A DNA stretch of 64,000 nt from Pontibacterium granulatum (GTDB taxonomy: Bacteria > Pseudomonadota > Gammaproteobacteria > Pseudomonadales > Balneatricaceae). A model generated the notes under the pieces. The model saw only the letters and a program-made list of their open reading frames with translations, ran no database searches and was not told the origin of the DNA. Positions 28,215-37,857 of the stretch are shown piece after piece. The position numbers and the translations under genes were made by a program. Numbering within the stretch: the first letter of the stretch is position 1; the number at the start of each line of letters is the position of its first letter. The stretch spans positions 124,001 to 188,000 of the forward strand of contig NZ_JASBRH010000002.1 of NCBI RefSeq assembly GCF_029961155.1, given 5' to 3'.

Positions 28215-29216
28215 ATGACGACGCTGTTAGAAGTTAAAAATCTCGAAGTACGCTTCGGGCTGCGCAGCGGCGAAGTGAAAGCCCTGCGTAACATCAATTT
28301 CACTTTGGAGCGGGGTGAGCGCCTCGGTCTGGTGGGTGAATCCGGTGCCGGTAAATCGGTACTGGGTTTCTCTATCCTCAATCTGATTTCCAAGCCGGGT
28401 TACATCGCTGACGGCGAGGTCCTGTTTGAGGGGCGTAACCTGGCAGACCTGTCGGCTGAAGAGCTGCGCAATATCCGTGGCAACCGCATCTCGATGATCT
28501 TCCAGGATCCGATGATGACCCTGAACCCGGTGTTGACCATCGGTGAGCAGATGATCGAGTGTCTGATGACCCATCGCAAGATCAGCAAGCAGGATGCTCG
28601 TACCATCGCTTTGCAGAAACTGCAGCAGGTGTATATTCCGTCCCCGGAAGCGCGTCTGGACCAGTATCCGCATGAACTGTCCGGCGGTATGCGGCAGCGT
28701 GTGGTGATTGCTATCGGTCTGCTGATGGACCCGGATATCATCATTGCTGATGAACCGACCACCGCACTGGACGTAACCATCCAGGCGGAGATCATGGAGC
28801 TGATGTTGGAGCTGTGTGAGCGAAACAACGTGGCACTGATCCTGATTACCCATGATCTTGGTGTGGTCTCTCAGGTGACGCAGAAAACCATTGTGATGTA
28901 TGCCGGCCGTATTATCGAACAGGGGCCGACCAAAGAGATCATCAACGATGCCCAGCATCCATATACCCAGGGGCTGATGAATGCACTGCCGCAGATGGCG
29001 GTGCCGGGGCAGCGATTGAACCAGATTCCGGGTTCGATGCCGCCGCTGCAGCGCATCCCAACCGGTTGTGCCTTCAACCCCCGTTGCGGCTACGTACTGG
29101 AAGTCTGCAAGCACAACATGCCGGAATTTACACAGTCCGGTGGTTGCCAGGTAGCCTGCCACATGGTGGCTGAAATGAAGCGCGAAGAACAGGCCGCGCG
29201 GATGCAGGAGGTGTAA
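28215..29216 (+). CDS. dppD: Peptide ABC transporter ATP-binding protein, DppD type
   Basis: This ATPase subunit of 333 residues powers peptide import. Walker A is GESGAGKS (about residues 40-47), the signature is LSGGMRQR, Walker B is DIIIADEPTTALD, and the switch His is in LILITHDLGVV. The C-terminal oligopeptide/dipeptide extension carries conserved Cys residues (GCAFNPRCGYVLEVCKHNM), a feature of this subfamily. It pairs with the second ATPase encoded six bases downstream. Confidence 0.96.
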   Translation: MTTLLEVKNLEVRFGLRSGEVKALRNINFTLERGERLGLVGESGAGKSVLGFSILNLISKPGYIADGEVLFEGRNLADLSAEELRNIRGNRISMIFQDPMMTLNPVLTIGEQMIECLMTHRKISKQDARTIALQKLQQVYIPSPEARLDQYPHELSGGMRQRVVIAIGLLMDPDIIIADEPTTALDVTIQAEIMELMLELCERNNVALILITHDLGVVSQVTQKTIVMYAGRIIEQGPTKEIINDAQHPYTQGLMNALPQMAVPGQRLNQIPGSMPPLQRIPTGCAFNPRCGYVLEVCKHNMPEFTQSGGCQVACHMVAEMKREEQAARMQEV

Positions 29217-29222
29217 GCAGCC

Positions 29223-30293
29223 ATGACCAATTTGAAACAACAGGCTGCTGTGGCCCAGCAGCAGACCGCAGATAATCAGGCACCTCAGGAAACGCTGGTG
29301 CGGGTGGAAAACCTGTACAAGAAGTTCTCTATCTCCGGCGACTTCCTGGACCAGCTCAAGTTCAAGAACGGCAAGTTTGTCCGTGAACAGGAGTATGTAC
29401 ACGCGATCAACGGTGTGAACCTAGAGGTCAAACGCGGCGAAGCGCTTTGCGTGGTGGGTGAGTCCGGCTGCGGTAAATCGACCGTGGCACGTACCGTGAT
29501 GGGACTGCTGAGCCCAACAGCAGGTTCGATTCACTACCAGGGGCAGCGTATCGATAACCTGAGCGATCGACAGCTGATGCCGTACCGTCGCAAGATGCAG
29601 ATGATTTTCCAGAATCCGTACGCCTCCCTGAACCCACGTATGACCATCGCCGAGACCCTGATGGAACCGGTAGCGTTACACAATCCTCAGTGGAGCGCGG
29701 CAGAATTGCGTGACAAGGTGCACGAGGTGATGTTCTCGGTCGGTATCGACCCAAGCTGGGGGGAGCGTTACCCTCATGAGTTCTCCGGTGGTCAGCGCCA
29801 GCGTATCAGTATCGCTCGCGCCCTGGCAGTAGACCCTGAGTTTATCGTGGCCGATGAACCGATCTCGGCGCTGGACGTATCAATTCAGGCACAGGTGTTG
29901 AACCTGATGATGGATGCGCAGGAGAGCCGTAACCTGACCTACCTGTTCATCACCCACGACCTGTCGGTGGTTGAGCACTTCGGTACTCGGGTGGCGGTCA
30001 TGTATTTGGGCACATTGTGCGAGCTGGCGCCGACCAAGGCGCTGTTTGCCACCCCGCGTCACCCGTACACCAAGGCGCTGTTGTCGGCGATTCCGCGTCT
30101 GGAAGATGACCGTCCACAACACATCAAGTTAAAAGGCGAGGTGCCGACACCGGTTAACCTGCCGTCCGGTTGTGTGTTCCATGGGCGTTGTCCACATGCC
30201 GACGAACGCTGCAAACGAGACATACCGCAGCTGATCGCCACCTCCGACGGTGGTCAGGTTGCCTGTCACGCAGTGGAGGAAGGCCGCATCTAA
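29223..30293 (+). CDS. dppF: Peptide ABC transporter ATP-binding protein, DppF type
   Basis: Second ATPase, 356 residues. Walker A is GESGCGKS, the signature is FSGGQRQR, Walker B is EFIVADEPISALD, and the switch His is in FITHDLSVVEHFG. The C-terminal Cys-bearing extension (GCVFHGRCPHADERCKRDIP) is present. The first ~25 residues are Gln-rich and not conserved. This is the last gene of the transporter operon; the next gene is 230 bases downstream on the same strand. Confidence 0.96.
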   Translation: MTNLKQQAAVAQQQTADNQAPQETLVRVENLYKKFSISGDFLDQLKFKNGKFVREQEYVHAINGVNLEVKRGEALCVVGESGCGKSTVARTVMGLLSPTAGSIHYQGQRIDNLSDRQLMPYRRKMQMIFQNPYASLNPRMTIAETLMEPVALHNPQWSAAELRDKVHEVMFSVGIDPSWGERYPHEFSGGQRQRISIARALAVDPEFIVADEPISALDVSIQAQVLNLMMDAQESRNLTYLFITHDLSVVEHFGTRVAVMYLGTLCELAPTKALFATPRHPYTKALLSAIPRLEDDRPQHIKLKGEVPTPVNLPSGCVFHGRCPHADERCKRDIPQLIATSDGGQVACHAVEEGRI

Positions 30294-30524
30294 GAGGATA
30301 TGTAAAAACTAATGAGGCTTGCCTATAGGGTGTTAAAAAACCACTCAAAATGCTCATTTACTTCAGTAATACCCCAAAAGGGTACGCTGACATGCGCTTT
30401 TTCGTGTCTTTTTGCCTACTCTAGCCTGCGCCCATTACGTTTTTGCACACCCTCATGTTAGGCGGATGTTGAACGAATTCACGGAATCTGGCGCGGCCGG
30501 GTTCCGCACACCAATGAGGTTTAC

Positions 30525-31664
30525 ATGCTGAAGATCAGCAGCGGTTTCGATGCCGGCAATATCGACGTAGTCAGCCTGGAGCGGGCCGACGACATTCAAC
30601 TGAAGATCCGTAAAGACAACAACTCGGAGTTCTTCCAGTGGTTCCACTACCGCGTTCAGGGGGCGGCTGACCGTGCCCTGCGCATGCGCCTGACCAACGC
30701 TCATGAAGCGGCGTACGTGGATGGTTGGGATGACTACCAGACTGTAGCGTCCTATGACCGCCAGCAGTGGTTCCGCGTTCCCACCCGTTATGAAAAAGGC
30801 GAGCTGGTGATCGAACACCAGCCTGAGCAGGACAGCATCTATTACGCCTACTTCGCGCCTTACAGCTACGAGCGTCACCTGGACCTGATCGGTTGGGCGC
30901 AGCAGTCGCCGCAGGTGAAAGTGGAAGCGCTGGGTGAAACCCTGGACGGCCGCGATCTCGATCTATTGCAGATCGGTCAGCCTGCGTCTGACAAGAAGGT
31001 GATCTGGGTTATCGCCCGTCAGCACCCGGGCGAGACCATGGCGGAGTGGTACATTGAAGGATTCCTGGAGCGATTGCTGGATATGGACGATGCCCAGGCC
31101 AGCATACTTCTGGAGCAGGCGGTGTTCTATGTAGTACCAAATATGAACCCGGACGGTTCCGTGCGTGGCCACCTGCGCACCAATGCAGCCGGTGCCAACC
31201 TGAACCGCGAATGGCAGACGCCGACTGCAGAAAACAGCCCGGAGGTTCTGCTGGTGCGTGGCCGTATGGAGGAGACAGGTGTGGACCTGTTCCTTGATAT
31301 TCACGGTGACGAAGCGCTACCGTGCAACTTTATTGCCGGTCAGGCGGGTGCGCCGGATGTGACCGATGAAATCCTCAAGCAGGAACGTGAGTTCGAAGAA
31401 GACCTGCTACTGGCGAACCCGGACTTCCAGCTGGAACGTGGTTACGAGCCGGGTAAATTTGGCCCAGAGACCATGACCATTGCAGCCTTCTGGGTGGGCG
31501 ATCAGTTCAGTTGTCCGGCAATGACATTGGAGATGTCGTTCAAGGATTACGATCTGCGTCCGAATCCGGCTACGGGCTGGTCTCCGGAGCGTTCTGCCAA
31601 ACTGGGTGAAAGCACCCTGTACCCGCTGGCACGCTGGCTGAAACGCAGGGATGAGGAGGCCTGA
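30525..31664 (+). CDS. M14 family cytosolic zinc carboxypeptidase
   Basis: A 379-residue M14 metallopeptidase of the cytosolic (AGBL/Nna-like bacterial) subgroup. The N-terminal ~110 residues form a beta-rich domain typical of this subgroup. The zinc ligands are His167 and Glu170 (RQHPGETMAEWYIEG) and His260 (DIHGDEALP), and the catalytic Glu is residue 336 (MTLEMSFKD). There is no signal peptide, so it works in the cytoplasm. It follows the peptide importer, which suggests trimming of imported peptides; removal of side-chain glutamates from proteins is another known activity of relatives. Confidence 0.9.
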   Translation: MLKISSGFDAGNIDVVSLERADDIQLKIRKDNNSEFFQWFHYRVQGAADRALRMRLTNAHEAAYVDGWDDYQTVASYDRQQWFRVPTRYEKGELVIEHQPEQDSIYYAYFAPYSYERHLDLIGWAQQSPQVKVEALGETLDGRDLDLLQIGQPASDKKVIWVIARQHPGETMAEWYIEGFLERLLDMDDAQASILLEQAVFYVVPNMNPDGSVRGHLRTNAAGANLNREWQTPTAENSPEVLLVRGRMEETGVDLFLDIHGDEALPCNFIAGQAGAPDVTDEILKQEREFEEDLLLANPDFQLERGYEPGKFGPETMTIAAFWVGDQFSCPAMTLEMSFKDYDLRPNPATGWSPERSAKLGESTLYPLARWLKRRDEEA

Positions 31665-31723
31665 GTTGGCTAATCATCCGATCTTCGTCTAGTGATATAA
31701 GTCATAAGAGCTGAGAGAACACT

Positions 31724-32674
31724 ATGGAACTCAGATGGCTGGAAGACTTTATTGCACTGGCGAAAACCCGGCACTTTTCCCGCGCTGCTGATGATCGTAA
31801 TGTCACGCAGCCCACACTCAGTCGCCGCATCAAGCTGCTGGAAGACGAGATGGGCGTGACGCTGATCGACCGCAACAGCCTGCCGTTGTCCCTGACCCCA
31901 GCCGGAGAGGTATTTCTGGCCGGGGCCGAGCAGATCTCGCGTATTGCGCGGGAAACCAAGGCGCGTTGTGGTGAAATCCGGGAACAGGAAGCCAACCAAT
32001 TGATCTTTGCCACCACCCAGACGCTTTACCTCAGCCTGTACAAATCCTGGCTGCTGCCGCTGTCGGGCGAGCATGGCATCGACATCGATCTTAACCTCAA
32101 GTCCACCGCCTGGGTGGGCACCGATTTCGTCAACGCCCTGGCGCAGGGTGAGTGTGATCTGGTGCTCTGTTTCTGGCACCCGGTGATCGACTTTATCCAC
32201 ACCCTGGACGATGACCGCTACGAACACCTGGTGATAGGCAACGAAATGCTGGTGCCGGTGACAGCGGTGGATGATGCGGGCATGCCGATGTATCAATTAC
32301 CGGGTGAGCGTAAGGACCCGCTACCCTATATCGGCTACAACGATCGCTCCTTCCTGCGGCCGGTGATCCAGCAGATGCTGAGTCAGCAACTGGAACAGCC
32401 ACAGCTGGTTACCATGAATGAAAACGTTCACTCGGTTAGCGTGAAAGCGATGATCAAAGAGGGCTTTGGTCTGGGATGGGTGCCGCAGCGGCTGGTGGCG
32501 GACAACCTCAAGTACAACCGTCTGGCGTTGGCAGGTGACGAGCAGTGGAACATTCCACTGCAGATCCGCCTGTACCGTTTACGCGATAACACCAACTCGC
32601 AACTGCTGGCGTTGTGGACCGTTTTGGCGGATACCCTGAGTCGGGGGCAGATACCCGCACTGAGCACTGAATAA
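31724..32674 (+). CDS. LysR-family transcriptional regulator (HypT-like group)
   Basis: LysR-type regulator of 316 residues. Residues 1-60 form the winged helix-turn-helix (WLEDFIALAKTRHFSRAADDRNVTQPTLSRRIKLLEDEMGVTLIDR), and about 90-300 form the effector domain. The LEDF...RHFSRAA..RNVTQPTLSRRI pattern is shared with the YjiE/HypT subgroup. It sits between the M14 carboxypeptidase and pepQ on the same strand (59 bases after the first, 9 before the second), so it probably controls peptide-degradation genes. The effector is unknown. Confidence 0.9.
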   Translation: MELRWLEDFIALAKTRHFSRAADDRNVTQPTLSRRIKLLEDEMGVTLIDRNSLPLSLTPAGEVFLAGAEQISRIARETKARCGEIREQEANQLIFATTQTLYLSLYKSWLLPLSGEHGIDIDLNLKSTAWVGTDFVNALAQGECDLVLCFWHPVIDFIHTLDDDRYEHLVIGNEMLVPVTAVDDAGMPMYQLPGERKDPLPYIGYNDRSFLRPVIQQMLSQQLEQPQLVTMNENVHSVSVKAMIKEGFGLGWVPQRLVADNLKYNRLALAGDEQWNIPLQIRLYRLRDNTNSQLLALWTVLADTLSRGQIPALSTE

Positions 32675-32683
32675 GGAAAAACT

Positions 32684-34009
32684 ATGCACGCATCGTTCTT
32701 TCAACATATTGAAGCACTGGAGCAACGTACCCTGGGTGTATTGGAGAGCCAGGGGTTCAGCGGTTTGCTGATCGGTTCCGGCGTGCTGCACAAACGGTTT
32801 CGTGACGATAACTATTACCCGTTTCGTGCCAATCCACAGTTCCTGCAGTGGGTACCGTTTCTGAGTGCGCAGCCTGATTGCTGGCTGCTGGTTCGCGCAG
32901 GCAGCAAGCCCAAGCTGTTTTACTACTTGCCAACTGATTTCTGGCATCTAACGCCGGCGTTGCCGAGTGAGTGGTGGTGTGAGGCGTTTGAGATCATAGC
33001 CTACAGCGACGCGGCAGAATTACGCAGTGCGCTGGCCGACACCGCCAACCTGGCGGTGACTGCCGAACGCCAGCCGGGTTTCGCTCAGGAAAGCTGGACG
33101 CTGAACCATGACAGACTGAATACCGAGCTGGACTTTCATCGTGCAGTGAAATCCGAGTGGGAGCTGCACTGCCTGCGAGAAGCGAACCGTCTCGCCGTCA
33201 AAGGCCATATCGCAGCAGAGGGATGCTTCCGTGCCGGTGGCAGCGAATACGAGATCCACCAGACGTATCTGCAGGCCATCGCCCACAATGAACGGGATAT
33301 GCCCTACGACAATATCGTGGCCCTGAATGAACATGCGGCGGTGTTGCACTACCAGTTCCAGCAGCGCCAGGCTCCGGAAACCAGCCAGACCCTATTGCTG
33401 GATGCAGGTGCTAACTATCAGGGTTACGCCGCAGACATTACCCGCACCTTTACCGCAGGGGAGGGCGTGTTTGCCGATCTGGTGCATGCGTTGGATATGA
33501 AGCAGAAGCAGCTGCTGAAAGCGGTTGGAGCAGGTACGGATTTTGTAGTGTTACACCGTCAGATGCATACGCTGATTGCCGAAGTGCTGCAGGCATTTGA
33601 TCTGGTGAGGCTGGATCCGGAAGCTCAGCTCGAACGCGGCATTACGTCCGTTTTCTTCCCGCATGGCTTGGGTCATCTGTTGGGTCTACAGGTACACGAT
33701 GTAGGTGGTTGGCAACAGGATGCAGCGGGCACCTTGCGTGAGCCCCCACAGGAACATCCGTTCCTGCGTCTGACTCGCATTCTGGAGCCTGGGCACGTGG
33801 TGACCATCGAACCTGGACTGTATTTCATTCCGTCACTGCTGGAGCCGCTGCGTAGCAACGGGGCTGGCAGTGCGGTTAACTGGACACTGGTGGATGAACT
33901 GATCCCTTACGGTGGTATCCGTATTGAGGACAACGTGGCGATCACCGCAGAGGGGATCGAAAACTACACCCGTGATGCGTTTGCTGCAGAGCAGCGTCCG
34001 GATCTCTGA
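32684..34009 (+). CDS. pepQ: Xaa-Pro dipeptidase
   Basis: PepQ hydrolyses dipeptides with C-terminal proline. The 441-residue protein has the PepQ-type N-terminal domain (DDNYYPFRANPQFLQWVPF, WLLV, FYYLPTDFWH) and the M24 pita-bread domain. Metal ligands are Asp residues in LLDAGANYQGYAADITRTF, His in FFPHGLGHLLGLQVHD, and Glu in TIEPGLYF and GGIRIEDNV. The overall match to E. coli PepQ is strong along its length. AAGGAAA precedes the ATG. The gene completes the local set for import and breakdown of peptides. Confidence 0.96.
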   Translation: MHASFFQHIEALEQRTLGVLESQGFSGLLIGSGVLHKRFRDDNYYPFRANPQFLQWVPFLSAQPDCWLLVRAGSKPKLFYYLPTDFWHLTPALPSEWWCEAFEIIAYSDAAELRSALADTANLAVTAERQPGFAQESWTLNHDRLNTELDFHRAVKSEWELHCLREANRLAVKGHIAAEGCFRAGGSEYEIHQTYLQAIAHNERDMPYDNIVALNEHAAVLHYQFQQRQAPETSQTLLLDAGANYQGYAADITRTFTAGEGVFADLVHALDMKQKQLLKAVGAGTDFVVLHRQMHTLIAEVLQAFDLVRLDPEAQLERGITSVFFPHGLGHLLGLQVHDVGGWQQDAAGTLREPPQEHPFLRLTRILEPGHVVTIEPGLYFIPSLLEPLRSNGAGSAVNWTLVDELIPYGGIRIEDNVAITAEGIENYTRDAFAAEQRPDL

Positions 34010-34049
34010 TTTTGCACGCAATAATCTCCTAAACCTCACTTCTTGTGCC

Positions 34050-34082
34050 GCCCGTTTCATCCCATGATTCGGGCTTTTTTTT
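34050..34082 (+). terminator. Probable intrinsic terminator after pepQ
   Basis: A short GCCCG/CGGGC stem with a 15-base loop is followed by eight Ts. Confidence 0.6.
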
Positions 34083-34151
34083 GCTGCGATTGAGCGTAAT
34101 CTGCGCTAGGGTAGGCGCTGGATGAGGTGTATGTAGAGGACCTAGTACAGA

Positions 34152-35096
34152 ATGAGCCGTGACGACGATTTTGATTTGCCTGATCTTGGCCCGGCAGAAC
34201 CGGAGCGTGTAAGCACGAATAATCGGCATGTCGATGTAGTGAACCCACCTGCGCAAACTGTAAAACGCAGCGGTGGCTGGTTTACCTCCCTGATGTTGAT
34301 CCTGTTGGTGGCCTCCTGCTCCGGACTTGGCTACTGGGGGCTGACTATGTTCGAGCAGTTGCAGGCGGAGCGCAAAGTGGTTGCCGAACTGCAGCAGCAG
34401 ATGAGAGAGATGCGCGAGCTGCTTAACCTGGCGGAAAGCAGTGCCCAGAAATCCGGTGATACCCTGCTGGATCAGCTGACCAACATGGGTAAGACGGCTC
34501 AGGATAAGTACAAACATTTTGATTCTGAGATCGCCAAGCTCTGGACGGTGGCGTACCAGACAAACAAGCCGGAGCTGGAAAAGCAGGCCAAGCAACTGGC
34601 AGAGCAGAAAAAGCAGCTGGCCGAACAGGGCAAACAGCTGAAAGCTCAGAGCGATAAGCAGGCGGGATACATACAGCAGATTGCAACGCAGAAGAAAGCG
34701 TTGGATGAAGCGAAAACAGCCCTGGCTGCACAGGATAAGAAGTTGAGTACAATCACAGGCAAGCTGGACCAGAGTGAGTCCACGGTTAAGTCGCTGGTGG
34801 ATGCTGAACTGAAGAAAAACCGCTCCGATCTGGCTGCTACACAGACGGCGATTCGTTTGAGCGAAGAAGCGATGACCGAAGAGGTAACCGCGCTGACCAC
34901 ATCCATGCGTAAACTGACCGACCGGATTTCAGCACTGGAGAGCGCACAGCGTCAGAACGGTCTCGAGCGCCGTGTGAAGAACAACGAAGACGCAGTGAAA
35001 TCCTACGACGCCACCCGTCGTGAACTAAACCGCAGCCTGTTGCAGATCAGGAAGAAGATCAACGAGCTGCAACTGAAGCTGGAAAGCCGGGCTTAA
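34152..35096 (+). CDS. Membrane-anchored coiled-coil protein of unknown function
   Basis: Unrecognised family, 314 residues. A hydrophilic acidic N-terminus (MSRDDDFDLPDLGPAEPER) is followed by a single membrane helix at about 44-63 (WFTSLMLILLVASCSGLGYWGL). The rest is charged and Gln/Lys/Glu-rich with long heptad patterns (about 70-105, 130-200 and 215-310), including KQAKQLAEQKKQLAEQGKQLK. The predicted topology is a cytoplasmic N-tail with a periplasmic coiled coil. It may be a structural or division-related envelope protein, but nothing in the sequence fixes a function. A GST gene follows after 28 bases. Confidence 0.8.
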   Translation: MSRDDDFDLPDLGPAEPERVSTNNRHVDVVNPPAQTVKRSGGWFTSLMLILLVASCSGLGYWGLTMFEQLQAERKVVAELQQQMREMRELLNLAESSAQKSGDTLLDQLTNMGKTAQDKYKHFDSEIAKLWTVAYQTNKPELEKQAKQLAEQKKQLAEQGKQLKAQSDKQAGYIQQIATQKKALDEAKTALAAQDKKLSTITGKLDQSESTVKSLVDAELKKNRSDLAATQTAIRLSEEAMTEEVTALTTSMRKLTDRISALESAQRQNGLERRVKNNEDAVKSYDATRRELNRSLLQIRKKINELQLKLESRA

Positions 35097-35124
35097 GTCT
35101 GACAACGGAAGGAAAAGGGCGACA

Positions 35125-35742
35125 ATGATTAAGGTATACGGTGGTGTATTTTCCCGCGGCAGCATGGTGATGTGCGCGCTGGAGACCCTCGGTGTTGAGT
35201 ACGAAATGGTGTCGATGACGGCACGGGACGAAAACACCCAAACAGCAGAATACCGGGCGCTGAATCCTACCGGAAAGATCCCGACCATTATCGACGGTGA
35301 TCTGGTGTTGTTCGAAACCCAGGCGATCCTGTTTTACCTGGCTCAGAAGTACGGCAACAACCTGCTGTGGGCTGAAACTCCGGAGGAGATCGCTGATATT
35401 TACCGCTGGTCGCTCTATGTGAGCAACCAGATGGAGGGGCCTGCGCTGGATCTGTTGCTGCAGTTCAAGTTCAGCCCGGACGGTAAAGGTGATGCCGACA
35501 AGATCGCCGCAGCGACTGCCGAGCTGGATCGCTTCCTGCCAGTACTGGAAAAACACCTGGAAACACGGGAGTTCGTCGCCTGTGGTAAACGGACGGTAGC
35601 TGATATCCACGGTGCAAGTGTGCTGGCCTGGGCTAAACTGTCGGGGTTCGATTACGAGCGTTACCCGAACGTACATGCGTGGATCAAGCGTCAGCTGAAA
35701 TCCGATGCCGCCCAGCGGGTTATGGCCAAAGCGAACGGCTGA
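35125..35742 (+). CDS. Glutathione S-transferase family protein
   Basis: A 205-residue GST fold. The N-terminal thioredoxin-like domain (1-80) has an active-site region YGGVFSRGSMVMCALETLG with Ser11, the cis-Pro GKIPTIIDGD and the ES-like FETQAILFYLAQKYG. The C-terminal helical domain (about 90-200) has the family VADIHGASVLAWAKLSGF motif with the usual buried Asp. It probably conjugates or reduces with glutathione; the substrate is unknown. GGAAGG lies upstream of the ATG. Confidence 0.9.
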   Translation: MIKVYGGVFSRGSMVMCALETLGVEYEMVSMTARDENTQTAEYRALNPTGKIPTIIDGDLVLFETQAILFYLAQKYGNNLLWAETPEEIADIYRWSLYVSNQMEGPALDLLLQFKFSPDGKGDADKIAAATAELDRFLPVLEKHLETREFVACGKRTVADIHGASVLAWAKLSGFDYERYPNVHAWIKRQLKSDAAQRVMAKANG

Positions 35743-35749
35743 GCAAGAT

Positions 35750-35775
35750 ATTCCGGTGGGAATAACCACCGGAAT
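35750..35775 (+). terminator. Hairpin after the GST gene
   Basis: ATTCCGGTGG/CCACCGGAAT is a perfect 10-bp stem with loop GAATAA. The T-run is weak, so termination is probable but not certain. Confidence 0.6.
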
Positions 35776-35848
35776 CACTCGGATTTGATCATGGCCTGTG
35801 GAACAGGCAAAATACACGGTTTCTCTGAACACATGTTGAACTGACTCC

Positions 35849-36412
35849 ATGAAAATACGTGCGTTTTTTGCACTGACACTTCCAGATTCCGTTGTGCGCT
35901 GGCTTGCCGACCACGCGGATACCCTATGTGAATACGACAAACAGGTAGAAGTGGAGTGGGTCGATTCAGACACCTACCATCTCACGCTCTGTTTCCTGGG
36001 TGACATCACTCTGGAACAGGTCGACCAGCTGGAAGCGCTGGCGCGCAAGCGTTTGGAGGATTTTACTTCGTTTCAGGTACACCTCAACGCCACCGATTAC
36101 TATCGGGTCAGCAAGAAGCTGGCGATTGTGGCGGCGATGCCTGACGGCGGTGAAGAGATCATGAACCTGCATGAGTTGATGGAGCAGGTTGCCGAAGAGG
36201 CGGGTATCCAGCAAGAGGATAAGGGCTTTAAAGCCCACGTGACACTGGGCCGTCTACCGGGCAAGAAAAACGGATTTAAGCCACCTGAAGAGTGGCCCGA
36301 GGTCGATCTGATCAGCCTGGCTGATTCGGTGGTCCTCTTTCAGAGTAAACCGGGGGAGCGTGGATCTATCTACACGCCACTGTTCGAAATCCCCCTGCAA
36401 GATCTGGCTTAA
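35849..36412 (+). CDS. thpR: RNA 2',3'-cyclic phosphodiesterase
   Basis: ThpR is a 2H phosphoesterase that opens 2',3'-cyclic phosphates on RNA and has also been called 2'-5' RNA ligase. The two catalytic HxT motifs are visible: His44-Thr46 (YHLTLCFLGD) and His130-Thr132 (KAHVTLGRLPG). The start KIRAFFALTLPDSV is typical, and the 187-residue length fits. It has its own region downstream of the GST hairpin and lies before trhP. Confidence 0.95.
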   Translation: MKIRAFFALTLPDSVVRWLADHADTLCEYDKQVEVEWVDSDTYHLTLCFLGDITLEQVDQLEALARKRLEDFTSFQVHLNATDYYRVSKKLAIVAAMPDGGEEIMNLHELMEQVAEEAGIQQEDKGFKAHVTLGRLPGKKNGFKPPEEWPEVDLISLADSVVLFQSKPGERGSIYTPLFEIPLQDLA

Positions 36413-36473
36413 ACGCGTTATCCACTGCGGTTTGTTAAGTCACCCAGCCATCTCAAACAGATACTTTTAATTT

Positions 36474-37853
36474 ATGCGTGCTCCTGAACTTCTGTCCCCC
36501 GCCGGGACACTGAAAAACATGAAATACGCGTTCGCTTACGGTGCGGACGCGGTCTACGCAGGTCAGCCTCGTTACAGCCTGCGAGTGCGTGAAAACGACT
36601 TCAATATGGATAACCTGCAAACAGGTATCGATCTTGCTCACAGCCTGGGCAAGAAATTCCTGGTTGCCAGCAACATCATGCCGCACAACGGCAAGCTGAA
36701 AACCTACCTGGACGACATGCGCCCGGTGGTTGCGATGAAGCCGGATGCACTGATCATGTCCGATCCGGGCCTGATCATGATGGTCAAAGAAAACTTCCCG
36801 GATATGCCGATCCACCTGTCGGTACAGTCCAACACCATGAACTGGGCAACCGTTAAGTTCTGGGAGCAGATGGGCATCGAGCGTGTCATCCTCTCCCGTG
36901 AGCTGTCTCTGGACGAGGTGGAAGAGATCCGCCAGAAATGCCCGGATATGGAACTGGAAGTGTTCGTACACGGCTCTCTGTGTATTGCCTACTCCGGTCG
37001 TTGCCTGCTGTCCGGTTACATCAATCACCGCGATCCGAACCAGGGGACTTGCACCAACGCGTGCCGCTGGAAGTACGATGCCCATGAAGCTAAACAGGAC
37101 GAAACGGGTGACTTGATCCCTGTAACACAGGAAGGTCAGGAAGCGGTTGCCGCGGCGGCTGCACAGCAGTTTGACCCGACCACCGACCTGGGTCTGGGTG
37201 GTCATACGGATGCTGCATACCTGCTGCAGGAGCGTTCTCGTCCAGGTGAGTACATGCCTGCGTACGAAGACGAGCACGGCACCTACATCATGAACTCCAA
37301 GGATCTGCGTGCGATCCAGCACGTACACCGTCTGGCGGAGATCGGTGTTGACTGTCTGAAGATCGAAGGTCGCACCAAGTCCTACTACTACGTAGCGCGT
37401 ACTGCGCAGGCGTACCGCAAGGCGATCGACGATGCGGTTGCGGGCCGTCCGTTCGACATGAACCTGATGGACGAGCTGGAAAACCTGGCGCACCGTGGTT
37501 ACACCGAAGGTTTCTACCGTCGTCACGTCCACGACGAGTACCAGAACTACGAAACCGGTAACTCCATCGGTTATCACCAACAGTTTGTCGGTGAAGTCTT
37601 GGGCCGCGAAGGTGACATGCTGAAAGTGGATGTGAAAAACCGCTTCCAGAAAGGTGACACCCTGGAACTGATGACCCCGCAGGGCAACCAGAAGTTTGTA
37701 CTGGAAACCATGCAGAACAAGAAAGGCCAGGCTATCGATGTCGCACCGGGTTCCGGTCACATTGTTGATATCCCGGTGGGGGGCGATTTCGATCCGACCC
37801 ATGCGCTGCTGATGCGCGATCTGCGCGACACCGAGAATACCCGCTCTAAATAA
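36474..37853 (+). CDS. trhP: tRNA 5-hydroxyuridine synthesis protein (peptidase U32 family)
   Basis: TrhP (YegQ) is needed for prephenate-dependent formation of 5-hydroxyuridine at tRNA position 34. The 459-residue protein belongs to family U32, with the start PELLSPAGTLKNMKYAFAYGADAVYAG, the signature ELEVFVHGSLCIAYSGRCLLSGY and the Cys-bearing GTCTNACRWKY that likely binds a metal cluster. A C-terminal beta-barrel domain (EVLGREGDMLKVDVKNRFQKGDTLEL) follows. It is close to the downstream prenyltransferase gene (4 bases), but no functional link is obvious. Confidence 0.95.
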   Translation: MRAPELLSPAGTLKNMKYAFAYGADAVYAGQPRYSLRVRENDFNMDNLQTGIDLAHSLGKKFLVASNIMPHNGKLKTYLDDMRPVVAMKPDALIMSDPGLIMMVKENFPDMPIHLSVQSNTMNWATVKFWEQMGIERVILSRELSLDEVEEIRQKCPDMELEVFVHGSLCIAYSGRCLLSGYINHRDPNQGTCTNACRWKYDAHEAKQDETGDLIPVTQEGQEAVAAAAAQQFDPTTDLGLGGHTDAAYLLQERSRPGEYMPAYEDEHGTYIMNSKDLRAIQHVHRLAEIGVDCLKIEGRTKSYYYVARTAQAYRKAIDDAVAGRPFDMNLMDELENLAHRGYTEGFYRRHVHDEYQNYETGNSIGYHQQFVGEVLGREGDMLKVDVKNRFQKGDTLELMTPQGNQKFVLETMQNKKGQAIDVAPGSGHIVDIPVGGDFDPTHALLMRDLRDTENTRSK

Positions 37854-37857
37854 CAGA

